A stretch of 6,009 bases of DNA from the NCBI GenBank assembly GCA_937952925.1, contig CALFYA010000033.1, forward strand, positions 1 through 6,009. The letters are read 5' to 3'. Shown here piece after piece: positions 1 to 5,299 of the stretch (position 1 is its first letter; each line of letters starts with the position of its first letter). Below the pieces are notes generated by a model. That model worked only from the letters and a program-made list of their open reading frames with translations, was not told where the DNA came from and did not search any database. Both the position numbers and the translations under genes were made by a program. Origin of the DNA: an uncultured Moraxellaceae bacterium. Lineage in GTDB: Bacteria > Pseudomonadota > Gammaproteobacteria > Pseudomonadales > Moraxellaceae.

Positions 1-20
1 CTGCAAATGCAGGCTTTTTT
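1..20 (+). terminator. Rho-independent terminator, cut by the left window edge
   Basis: CTGC (1-4) and GCAG (9-12) pair around an AAAT loop, followed by GC and a run of six T (15-20). The 3' arm continues as GCAGGC, so the stem probably gains two more pairs (GC before base 1) outside the window. The T tract lies on the + strand, so it would stop a rightward transcript from a gene left of the window. It could also serve the leftward SDR gene ending at 34 if a matching A-rich stretch lies just outside, which cannot be seen. Confidence 0.6.
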
Positions 21-33
21 GTTGTGACTCCGC

Positions 34-870
34 TTAGCGATTCGCTTGCCACTTGCTGCCCATTTTAACCAGTTTTTGATAACCGGTAGGCAGGATGCGT
101 TGGATCACGTCCAGCACTTTGGCATCGTTGCCAATCAACACGCGGCGGTCGTTGTTGAGCACGGCATTCAAAATGGTTTGTGCTGCGACTTCAGGTGGGC
201 AGCGCAGCAGTTTGTCAAATTGCTTGATGCTCTTTTCAGGATCCATACCAATCGACTTGATGCTGTCGTTCATGCGGGCAGCTTTGGCGATGTTGGTGCG
301 GATGCCACCAGGGTGCACGCAAGTGACGCTCACGCCGCAGTTTTCCATGTCCAGCTCTTGGCGCAGCGCTTCGGTAAAGCCACGTACCGCAAATTTGCTG
401 GCGTTGTAGGCGCTTTGGGTCGGCTGTGCGGTCAGACCAAACAAGCTGGAAATATTGATGATATGACCATCGCGAGTGGCTTTGATCAACGGCAAGAATT
501 CTTTGGTGCCATACACCACGCCCCAGAAGTTGATGCCCATCAGCCACTCAAGATCGCTGTAGCTCATGCCTTCTACGGTGCTACCCAATGCGACACCCGC
601 GTTGTTGAAAATCAGATTCACTTTGCCATGATCTTGGGCAGTTTGCTGCGCCCATGCCGCCATTTGCTCACGGTTGGCCACATCCACTTTGGCGGTGGTG
701 ACCGTCACGCCAGTCCCTTTGGTCAGCTCAACCGTATTGGCCAGTCCTTGCTCATTGACGTCACTCAGCGACAAATGGCAGCCCGATTTGGCCAGCAAGA
801 CCGCGAGTTGTTGACCAATACCTGAGCCTGCGCCAGTAATGGCAGCCACTTTGTTTTTGAAATCTTTCAT
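34..870 (-). CDS. Short-chain dehydrogenase/reductase (classical SDR, NAD(P)-dependent)
   Basis: This gene encodes a 278-residue cytosolic oxidoreductase of the classical SDR family, which interconverts alcohols and ketones using NAD(H) or NADP(H). The Rossmann cofactor motif TGAGSGIG is at residues 12-19 and NNAG is at 89-92. The catalytic tetrad is complete: Asn114, Ser142, Tyr155 and Lys159 (YNASK). Asp37 at the end of strand beta-2 favours NAD(H) over NADP(H); this is inferred from the family rule. After the core there is a C-terminal extension of about 80 residues with no membrane segment that I can see. The start was placed at the ATG 868-870, where AGGAA (882-878) lies 7 bases upstream. 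An in-frame TTG at 912-910 would add 14 residues, but it has no clear ribosome site and lies only about 11 bases from the predicted transcription start. The gene is divergent from a TetR regulator that probably controls it. The substrate is not predictable from sequence; a lipid, steroid or xenobiotic alcohol or ketone is possible. Confidence 0.93.
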   Translation of the reverse strand: MKDFKNKVAAITGAGSGIGQQLAVLLAKSGCHLSLSDVNEQGLANTVELTKGTGVTVTTAKVDVANREQMAAWAQQTAQDHGKVNLIFNNAGVALGSTVEGMSYSDLEWLMGINFWGVVYGTKEFLPLIKATRDGHIINISSLFGLTAQPTQSAYNASKFAVRGFTEALRQELDMENCGVSVTCVHPGGIRTNIAKAARMNDSIKSIGMDPEKSIKQFDKLLRCPPEVAAQTILNAVLNNDRRVLIGNDAKVLDVIQRILPTGYQKLVKMGSKWQANR

Positions 871-929
871 CAATCTATTCCTGAGCAAGACGTGTCGCAA
901 GACGCCGAACAACTGGAGTGGAGAGCCTG

Positions 930-958
930 ACTATAAAGTTGACAATACTTCATGTCAA
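930..958 (-). promoter_or_regulatory. Near-consensus sigma70 promoter of the SDR gene
   Basis: Read on the - strand, TTGACA (958-953) is followed by exactly 17 bases and then TATAGT (935-930), a perfect -35 and a 5/6 -10. Transcription would begin near 923, giving a leader of about 53 bases before the ATG at 870. So strong a promoter would need repression if the product is not always wanted, and a palindrome overlaps it. Confidence 0.8.
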
Positions 959-959
959 C
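938..959. promoter_or_regulatory. Probable TetR-family operator (22-bp palindrome)
   Basis: GTTGACA (938-944) and TGTCAAC (953-959) are perfect 7-base inverted arms separated by 8 bases. The palindrome covers the -35 and most of the spacer of the leftward SDR promoter. It lies about 40-60 bases upstream of the likely tetR transcription start. Its size and symmetry suit a TetR dimer, and the only regulator nearby is the TetR-family gene starting at 1029. Assignment to that protein is inference from position and symmetry. One caution is that part of the arms is the -35 consensus itself, but the matching opposite arm is not explained by that. Confidence 0.7.
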
Positions 960-981
960 AACGTCGGCACCAACATTTGCA

Positions 982-990
982 TGTTATGAT
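982..990 (+). promoter_or_regulatory. Extended -10 promoter of the tetR-family gene
   Basis: TGTTATGAT (982-990) contains the TGn extension followed by TATGAT, 5/6 to the -10 consensus. There is no recognisable -35 at 16-18 bases upstream, as is usual for extended -10 promoters. Transcription would start near 997, about 32 bases before the chosen ATG at 1029. The operator at 938-959 ends some 22 bases upstream of this element, so repression of the regulator's own promoter would probably be weaker than that of the SDR promoter. Confidence 0.55.
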
Positions 991-1028
991 GCCTTGAATT
1001 TTGACCCTCAACGATGGCAGGAACGATC

Positions 1029-1727
1029 ATGCAGCAGTCCAACGAGAGCAGCGCGGCGAATTTGGCGGAGGAAAATCCCACTCCGCCAGCGCGTCGGCGT
1101 AGTTTTCGGGGCATGAGCTTAGAAGAGCGGCAAAGCGAACGTCGTGAGCGCCTGATGGAAGCAGGGCTACAGGTGTATGGCACACAGGGGTTTTTTGCGG
1201 TCACCGTGCGTGATGTGTGCGCCGAGGCCAAGCTGACCGAACGTTATTTTTATGAGTCGTTTAAAAACAGCGAAGAGCTGTTTAAGGTGATTTATTTGCA
1301 TTTGGTTGAAAATCTGCAAAAGCACATCATGGCCGCCATGATGAGTGCAGCCGCTGAACCGCGCAAAATGGTACAAGCAGGACTTGAGGCGTTTTTAACC
1401 TCACTGAAAAATGATCCACGCATGGCGCGGATTTTATTTGTCGATGCGATTTTGGTGCATGAACTGCAAGGCAATGCCATCAAAGAGTCTGTGGCACGGT
1501 TTGACCGGATGACCCAAGCCTTTATTATGTTGATGCTGCCCACCGAAAGCCGCAGCCATACCCAAATGTCGCTGGTGTCAACCGGTCTCAATGGTTATGT
1601 CACCCATATCGCGATTCGCTGGGTGATGGGCGGCTTTAAAGAGCCTATGGACGATGTGATGATGGCGTGTGAGATGGTCTATCACGCGTTTTTGGATATG
1701 ATGCAACGGGTGAAGCAAAAGACTTAA
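1029..1727 (+). CDS. TetR/AcrR-family transcriptional regulator
   Basis: This gene encodes a 232-residue one-component DNA-binding regulator. A polar, proline- and arginine-rich N-terminal arm (residues 1-37, with RRRSFRG at 22-28) precedes the TetR helix-turn-helix at about 40-86. Family signatures there include VTVRDVCAEAKLTERYFYESF, split over residues 58-78. The remainder (about 90-232) is helical and matches the size of a ligand-binding and dimerisation domain, whose sequence gives no clue to the ligand. The start was placed at the ATG 1029 because AGGA (1019-1022) lies six bases upstream. An in-frame ATG at 1014 has no ribosome site and overlaps that Shine-Dalgarno. The gene is divergent from the SDR gene across a 158-base shared control region with a 22-bp palindrome, the usual arrangement of a TetR repressor and its target. 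Repressor function is inferred from family and layout. No convincing terminator follows. Confidence 0.93.
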   Translation: MQQSNESSAANLAEENPTPPARRRSFRGMSLEERQSERRERLMEAGLQVYGTQGFFAVTVRDVCAEAKLTERYFYESFKNSEELFKVIYLHLVENLQKHIMAAMMSAAAEPRKMVQAGLEAFLTSLKNDPRMARILFVDAILVHELQGNAIKESVARFDRMTQAFIMLMLPTESRSHTQMSLVSTGLNGYVTHIAIRWVMGGFKEPMDDVMMACEMVYHAFLDMMQRVKQKT

Positions 1728-1801
1728 ATCTTGTGCTTTTGTAATAGATACGTTTGCTCACCAATCTGCACAATCGGGTGTATCTTTTGACTTGTCTATC
1801 C

Positions 1802-1844
1802 GATCAAAAGGATTAAGATCAAAGGAGACAACGGCTGCGTTGTC
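1802..1844 (+). promoter_or_regulatory. Leader of the GAF-GGDEF gene with a near-direct repeat and a perfect hairpin
   Basis: The 163-base gap 1728-1890 has no gene. Inside it, GATCAAAAGGA (1802-1812) is echoed by GATCAAAGGA (1817-1826). AAAGGAG (1821-1827) is a good Shine-Dalgarno sequence with no ATG at usual spacing. It runs straight into a hairpin with perfect 7-base arms, GACAACG (1827-1833) and CGTTGTC (1838-1844), around a GCTG loop. A TTG in frame with the downstream gene lies in the 3' arm at 1840-1842. A weak promoter is possible from TTGACT (1787-1792, 5/6 to -35), but its best -10 at 18 bases (GATTAA) is poor. Any regulatory role is inference. Confidence 0.35.
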
Positions 1845-1890
1845 GATCAATTGCTGCGCAAAGACAGCAAATTACAAGGGAATCACGACA

Positions 1891-2997
1891 ATGACCATCG
1901 AACAAGCACGGTTAAAATCATCGGATCATGAAGAAGCGGAACGTCTGCGCGAACTATACGATCTACGCATCCTCGATACGCCCCCCGAACAAGCCTTTGA
2001 CGATCTGACCAGCCTAGCACGCTATATCGCAGACACGCCGTTTGCCTTGATTTCACTGCTCGACCGCGACCGACAATGGTTTAAATCGGTACAAGGTTTA
2101 AGCATCCAACAAACCCCACGCATGTGCTCGTTTTGTGCCTATACCCTCAATCAGCCCGATATGCCGCTGATGGTGCCCGATGCCCACGTCGATAGTCGGT
2201 TCTCCGATAATCCGATGGTGGTCGAAGCACCGCATATTCGGTTTTATTTGGGGATTCCGCTCGTGACCGCGTCGCATCATGTGCTGGGCACGTTGTGTGT
2301 ACTTGATCAGCGCCCACGTTATCTCAACCCTGAAGTCACCGATGCCTTGTGTATGTTGGCGCGCCAAGTGATGTCTCAGTTGGAGTTGCGGCATTATCAT
2401 CGGGTGATCCAACAAAAAACCTTGCATGAGCAAGAGCGTTATTTGAGCAAATTAGAAGCCTATCAACGCCATTTGGAAGATGCCAACCACCAGCTCGCCA
2501 CGGCGTGCTTGGTGGATCGACTGACAGGGATTGGCAATCGGGCGGCGCTTGAAGATTGGCTGATTGAATTGGTACAACGTACCAAACGACAGCAACAGCA
2601 TTTGGCACTGCTGTTGATTGATGTGGATCATTTCAAGCGGTTTAATGATGTACATGGTCATTTGGCTGGTGATGAATTGCTGCGTGAGCTGGCGCATGTC
2701 TTAGAGAGTTTGGGGCGTCGTTCCGATAAGCTGGCGCGTTATGGCGGTGAGTCCTTTGTGATGATGTTGCCGCAAACCGATATCCATGAAGCATGGATTG
2801 TGGCTGAACGGGTGCGTCGTACCATTGAGCGGCATATTTTTAATGCAGGCAGTATTACGGTCAGTATTGGCATTGCCAACCTCAATGCACAGATGGAAGA
2901 TGAGCACGCCCTGTTGCTGGCCGCCGATCAAGCCTTGTACGCCGCCAAGGGGCAACGACGCAATATGTGTGTACACCGAGACGAAATCTTGTCTTAA
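1891..2997 (+). CDS. GAF-GGDEF protein, diguanylate cyclase-like, with degenerate GGESF motif
   Basis: This gene encodes a 368-residue cytosolic protein with no membrane segment. An N-terminal sensory GAF domain covers about residues 18-165. It carries the signatures of the GAF subclass often fused to cyclases and kinases: LDTPPE 28-33, DRQWFKS 60-66, SFCAYT 80-85, DNPMV 106-110 and GTLCVLD 133-139. A polar, probably coiled-coil linker follows at 165-205, then a GGDEF domain at about 205-368. There, DRLTGIGNR (209-217), DVDHFKRFND (244-253), GHLAGDE (256-262) and the late ADQALYAAK motif are intact. The signature is GGESF (285-289), with Ser288 in place of the usual Glu. The inhibitory-site RxxD is present as Arg276-Asp279, spaced as in PleD. 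The family makes c-di-GMP from two GTP, but the Ser leaves activity in doubt and the protein may bind c-di-GMP instead. The start ATG at 1891 has AAGGG (1876-1880) ten bases upstream. In-frame TTG codons at 1792 and 1840 are less likely. Confidence 0.9.
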   Translation: MTIEQARLKSSDHEEAERLRELYDLRILDTPPEQAFDDLTSLARYIADTPFALISLLDRDRQWFKSVQGLSIQQTPRMCSFCAYTLNQPDMPLMVPDAHVDSRFSDNPMVVEAPHIRFYLGIPLVTASHHVLGTLCVLDQRPRYLNPEVTDALCMLARQVMSQLELRHYHRVIQQKTLHEQERYLSKLEAYQRHLEDANHQLATACLVDRLTGIGNRAALEDWLIELVQRTKRQQQHLALLLIDVDHFKRFNDVHGHLAGDELLRELAHVLESLGRRSDKLARYGGESFVMMLPQTDIHEAWIVAERVRRTIERHIFNAGSITVSIGIANLNAQMEDEHALLLAADQALYAAKGQRRNMCVHRDEILS

Positions 2998-3017
2998 AGT
3001 GTATAAAAGGGCAGCAA

Positions 3018-3035
3018 ATGCCATAAAACCGTCAC
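3018..3035 (+). promoter_or_regulatory. Pho box 1 upstream of phoB, with a -10 at 3046-3051
   Basis: ATGCCAT-AAAA-CCGTCAC matches the Pho-box consensus CTGTCAT-AAAA-CTGTCAC at 15 of 18 positions and has the required 11-base repeat period. Ten bases downstream is TGTAAT (3046-3051), 5/6 to a sigma70 -10. This is the usual layout of PhoB-activated promoters, in which the Pho box replaces the -35. Transcription would start near 3058. The consensus is recalled from the E. coli Pho regulon. Confidence 0.65.
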
Positions 3036-3044
3036 AATTCATCT

Positions 3045-3062
3045 TTGTAATATACCTGTCAT
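3045..3062 (+). promoter_or_regulatory. Pho box 2 upstream of phoB
   Basis: TTGTAAT-ATAC-CTGTCAT matches the Pho-box consensus at 15 of 18 positions, with a perfect second half-site (3056-3062). It lies 27 bases after box 1 and overlaps that box's candidate -10. It either drives a second promoter, whose -10 would be poor (AACGAT near 3068-3073), or it tunes autoregulation of phoB. It ends 52 bases before the phoB start codon. Confidence 0.65.
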
Positions 3063-3114
3063 AACTGAACGATGCGGTGGCTGTCCGTCGCATCTCATGC
3101 AGGAAACAGATCTG

Positions 3115-3825
3115 ATGAAAAACGACCGCATTTTGATTGTTGATGATGAAATGCCCATTCGGGAAATGATCCACACGGCACTCGATTTGGCAGGCTATGC
3201 GTGTCTAGAAGCAGAAGACGCCCGTCAAGCTCACCAAATCATTGTCGATCAACGTCCAGCGTTGGTGTTGCTCGATTGGATGTTGCCCAATGGCATGAGC
3301 GGAATTGATTTGTGTCGCCGTCTGAAGCGTGATGAATCCTTGCTTGAAATTCCGGTGATTATGCTAACGGCACGCGGTGAAGAAGATAATAAAGTCCAAG
3401 GCTTAGATGCCGGTGCGGATGATTATATGACTAAGCCGTTTTCCACCCGTGAGCTGGTGTCGCGGATCAAGGCAGTGCTGCGCCGCTCTAGTGCATTGTC
3501 GGGCGATAAACCGATTGAAGCCGATGGCTTGATTTTAGATCCGGTGGGTCAGCGGGTCACGGTGGGCAGTAATACCCTTGAGATGGGACCCACCGAATAC
3601 CGGCTGCTGGCATTTTTTATGACCCATCCGGAGCGTGTCTATACCCGTACTCAAATGCTCGATCAGGTATGGGGCGGCAATGTGTATGTGGAAGACCGTA
3701 CCATTGATGTGCATATCCGTCGTTTGCGTAAAGTGCTGGAGCCACATGGTTTTGATCGGTTTGTGCAAACGGTACGTGGTACCGGCTATCGTTTTTCGAC
3801 GCGTGTTGATGTGCGTGCCGACTAG
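3115..3825 (+). CDS. phoB: Phosphate regulon response regulator PhoB
   Basis: This gene encodes a 236-residue OmpR-class response regulator that, once phosphorylated by PhoR, activates phosphate-scavenging genes by binding Pho boxes. The receiver domain (about 5-122) has the acidic pair Asp10-Asp11, phospho-acceptor Asp54 in LLDWMLP, the switch Thr85 and Lys107 in KPF. The Trp after the aspartate and the TARGEED stretch are typical of PhoB among its relatives. The winged-helix domain (about 135-232) has EMGPTEY (156-162), HPERVYTR (171-178), NVYVEDRTIDVHIRRLRK (189-206, including the recognition helix) and VRGTGYRFST near the end, all very close to E. coli PhoB as I recall it. The start ATG at 3115 has AGGAAA (3101-3106) eight bases upstream; an in-frame ATG at 3097 lacks a ribosome site. 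Two Pho boxes upstream imply autoregulation. phoR follows after 41 bases, very likely in the same operon. Confidence 0.97.
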   Translation: MKNDRILIVDDEMPIREMIHTALDLAGYACLEAEDARQAHQIIVDQRPALVLLDWMLPNGMSGIDLCRRLKRDESLLEIPVIMLTARGEEDNKVQGLDAGADDYMTKPFSTRELVSRIKAVLRRSSALSGDKPIEADGLILDPVGQRVTVGSNTLEMGPTEYRLLAFFMTHPERVYTRTQMLDQVWGGNVYVEDRTIDVHIRRLRKVLEPHGFDRFVQTVRGTGYRFSTRVDVRAD

Positions 3826-3866
3826 GTGAGATATGTTGATGGCTCACCCTTGGATGGAACTGCGGC

Positions 3867-5177
3867 ATGATTGACTCGCAGACCTCTCTGCTTGGTTTTG
3901 TACAGGAAGACTTTGGTCGCCTGATGGGGTTGCTGCTGTTGTGCGGTGGTCTCGGTTGGATATTGGGCTTTCCGTGGAGTGGAATTATCCTCGGATTGCT
4001 GGTGTTTTTGTGGTTGCAATGGCGTGCACTGTATCAGTTGTATCGCTGGATTCGTTTTCATCCCAATGACTTACCGCCAGATCTCAAGGGCGTATGGTCA
4101 GCACTGGTCTATAATATTTATCGTATCCAAGTCAGCGAACGCCGTGCGCGTGAAAACCTGATTAGCATCATGGATCGGGCGCGGGCGTCGGTATCGGCAC
4201 TTGATGAAGCGGTGGTGTTGATTGATCGGCAGTGTTTGCTTGAATGGTGGAATCCGGCAGCGGAGCGCTTGCTGGGTTTTAAGGCGGGTGATCAAGGCCG
4301 CAATATTTTAAACCTGATCCGTAGCCCTGAGTTTGCCCGTTATTTTGAGCAAGAACAGTACGGCGAAGGCGTCAAACTCGCGTCTTGGGTGCAGGCCGGT
4401 CGTTTTTTGCAATGTGAATTGACCCGCTTTGGGCAAAACGACCGCATCATGGTGGCCTACGACATTACCCGTTTGCATAACCTTGAGCAGATGCGTAAGG
4501 ATTTTGTCGCCAACGTGTCGCATGAGCTGCGCACCCCACTGACCGTGTTGTCCGGCTACCTTGAAACTTATCTGGATTTGGATGATCTCAATCCGCGCTT
4601 TCGGCGTGGTTTAAGCCAAATGCAACAGCAAGCGCGCCGGATGAATAGTCTGGTCAATGATTTGTTGTTGTTGTCACGGCTTGAAAACGAAGGCATTCGT
4701 GCCAATCGGCAAATTATTGATATGCCGAGCCTGATGAGTCAGTTGTTTGCCGATGCTGAAGCCTACAACGCCGATTTTGGGCATAGTTTGCATGTCGATA
4801 TCGACAGCCACAGCAATTTGCTCGGTGCAGAGCAAGAAATTGCCAGTGCGCTGAGTAACTTGGTCACCAATGCGATCAAGTACACGCCCAAAGGCGGCAC
4901 AGTCAGCTTGCGCTGGTGGGATGATGGCAAACAAGGCTATTTTTCGGTGACCGATTCTGGGATTGGGATTGATGCGCGGCATATTCCACGCCTCACCGAG
5001 CGTTTTTATCGGGTGGATAGCGGGCGTAGCCGTGAAACTGGCGGCACAGGCTTGGGACTGGCTATCGTCAAGCATGTGTTGATGCAGCATGATGCGCATT
5101 TGGAAATTAGCTCAACGGTGGGCAAAGGCTCGACGTTTACCGCGGTGTTTCCGGCGGAGCGATTGGTGCAGGATTAA
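3867..5177 (+). CDS. phoR: Phosphate regulon sensor histidine kinase PhoR
   Basis: This gene encodes a 436-residue inner-membrane kinase that phosphorylates PhoB when phosphate is scarce and dephosphorylates it otherwise. In E. coli it takes its cue from the Pst transporter and PhoU rather than from a periplasmic sensor. Two adjacent hydrophobic segments (about 19-35 and 38-50) form a hairpin with almost no external loop, as in PhoR. A basic stretch (51-63) follows, and then a PAS domain (about 105-205). The dimerisation domain has phospho-acceptor His219 in SHELRTPL. The ATPase domain has the N box (NLVTNAIKYTP, 331-341), G1 (DSGIGI, 363-368), F box (ERFYRVD, 378-384) and G2 (GGTGLGLAI, 392-400). 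All catalytic boxes are intact and the length matches the family (E. coli about 431). The start ATG at 3867 has only a weak ribosome site (TGGAA, 3855-3859). I found no other in-frame start in the 41-base gap after phoB. Confidence 0.96.
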   Translation: MIDSQTSLLGFVQEDFGRLMGLLLLCGGLGWILGFPWSGIILGLLVFLWLQWRALYQLYRWIRFHPNDLPPDLKGVWSALVYNIYRIQVSERRARENLISIMDRARASVSALDEAVVLIDRQCLLEWWNPAAERLLGFKAGDQGRNILNLIRSPEFARYFEQEQYGEGVKLASWVQAGRFLQCELTRFGQNDRIMVAYDITRLHNLEQMRKDFVANVSHELRTPLTVLSGYLETYLDLDDLNPRFRRGLSQMQQQARRMNSLVNDLLLLSRLENEGIRANRQIIDMPSLMSQLFADAEAYNADFGHSLHVDIDSHSNLLGAEQEIASALSNLVTNAIKYTPKGGTVSLRWWDDGKQGYFSVTDSGIGIDARHIPRLTERFYRVDSGRSRETGGTGLGLAIVKHVLMQHDAHLEISSTVGKGSTFTAVFPAERLVQD

Positions 5178-5193
5178 TGGGTAGGCTGGGTCG

Positions 5194-5232
5194 CTCCCTC
5201 TCCTTGTCAAGGAGAGGGTTGGGGTGAGGTTC
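5194..5232. repeat. Palindromic intergenic repeat (CCCTCTCC...GGAGAGGG type with GGGGTGAGG tail)
   Basis: CCCTCTCCTTG (5196-5206) and CAAGGAGAGGG (5208-5218) are perfect 11-base inverted arms around a single T, followed by TTGGGGTGAGGTTC. From general knowledge, this combination of an extended CCCTCTCC/GGAGAGGG palindrome and a GGGGTGAGG tail recurs between genes in many proteobacteria. It is often mis-translated as peptides like PHPNPLL. It sits 16 bases after the phoR stop codon. No T tract follows on either strand, so it is not a textbook terminator, but the stem could protect the 3' ends of the convergent phoR and dadA messages. Confidence 0.6.
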
Positions 5233-5257
5233 AGGAATAAGGCTTAGAAAAATTTCA

Positions 5258-5281
5258 GTCATTCCCGCTTTTGCTGGAATC
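5258..5281. repeat. Short palindromic repeat, dRS3-like (GTCATTCC...GGAATC)
   Basis: ATTCC (5261-5265) pairs with GGAAT (5276-5280), and inside it GC (5267-5268) pairs with GC (5273-5274) around TTTT, with one C/T mismatch at 5266/5275. The flanks GTC and C fit the widespread GTCATTCCCGCnnnnGCGGGAATC class of small dispersed repeats, known as dRS3 in Neisseria and similar elements elsewhere. This copy has an imperfect 3' arm (CTGGAAT where the perfect form has CGGGAAT). It lies 18 bases from the dadA stop codon. Its membership in a genome-wide family is inferred. Confidence 0.5.
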
Positions 5282-5299
5282 AAATCAATCATAGTCAGT

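Noticed and set aside
46..825. A 259-codon rightward open frame antisense to the SDR gene.
   Set aside because: The opposite strand carries a complete SDR with all catalytic motifs. The antisense translation shows no recognisable domain and has no good ribosome site, so it reflects codon bias of the real gene.
868..912. Longer SDR start at the TTG 912-910.
   Set aside because: The ATG at 870 has a well-spaced AGGAA and begins right before the first Rossmann strand, as in the family. The extra 14 residues look non-native.
1746..1785. Possible terminator after the tetR-family gene: AGATAC (1746-1751) pairs with GTATCT (1780-1785), followed by T's.
   Set aside because: The stem is only six AT-rich pairs with a 28-base loop, and only three further T's follow, too weak to call.
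2701..3174. A 157-codon leftward open frame across the end of the GGDEF gene and the phoB promoter.
   Set aside because: It overlaps a conserved coding region and the Pho boxes, and the translation shows no domain.
4674..5099. A 141-codon leftward open frame inside phoR.
   Set aside because: It is fully antisense to the conserved kinase domain, with no motif or ribosome site to support it.
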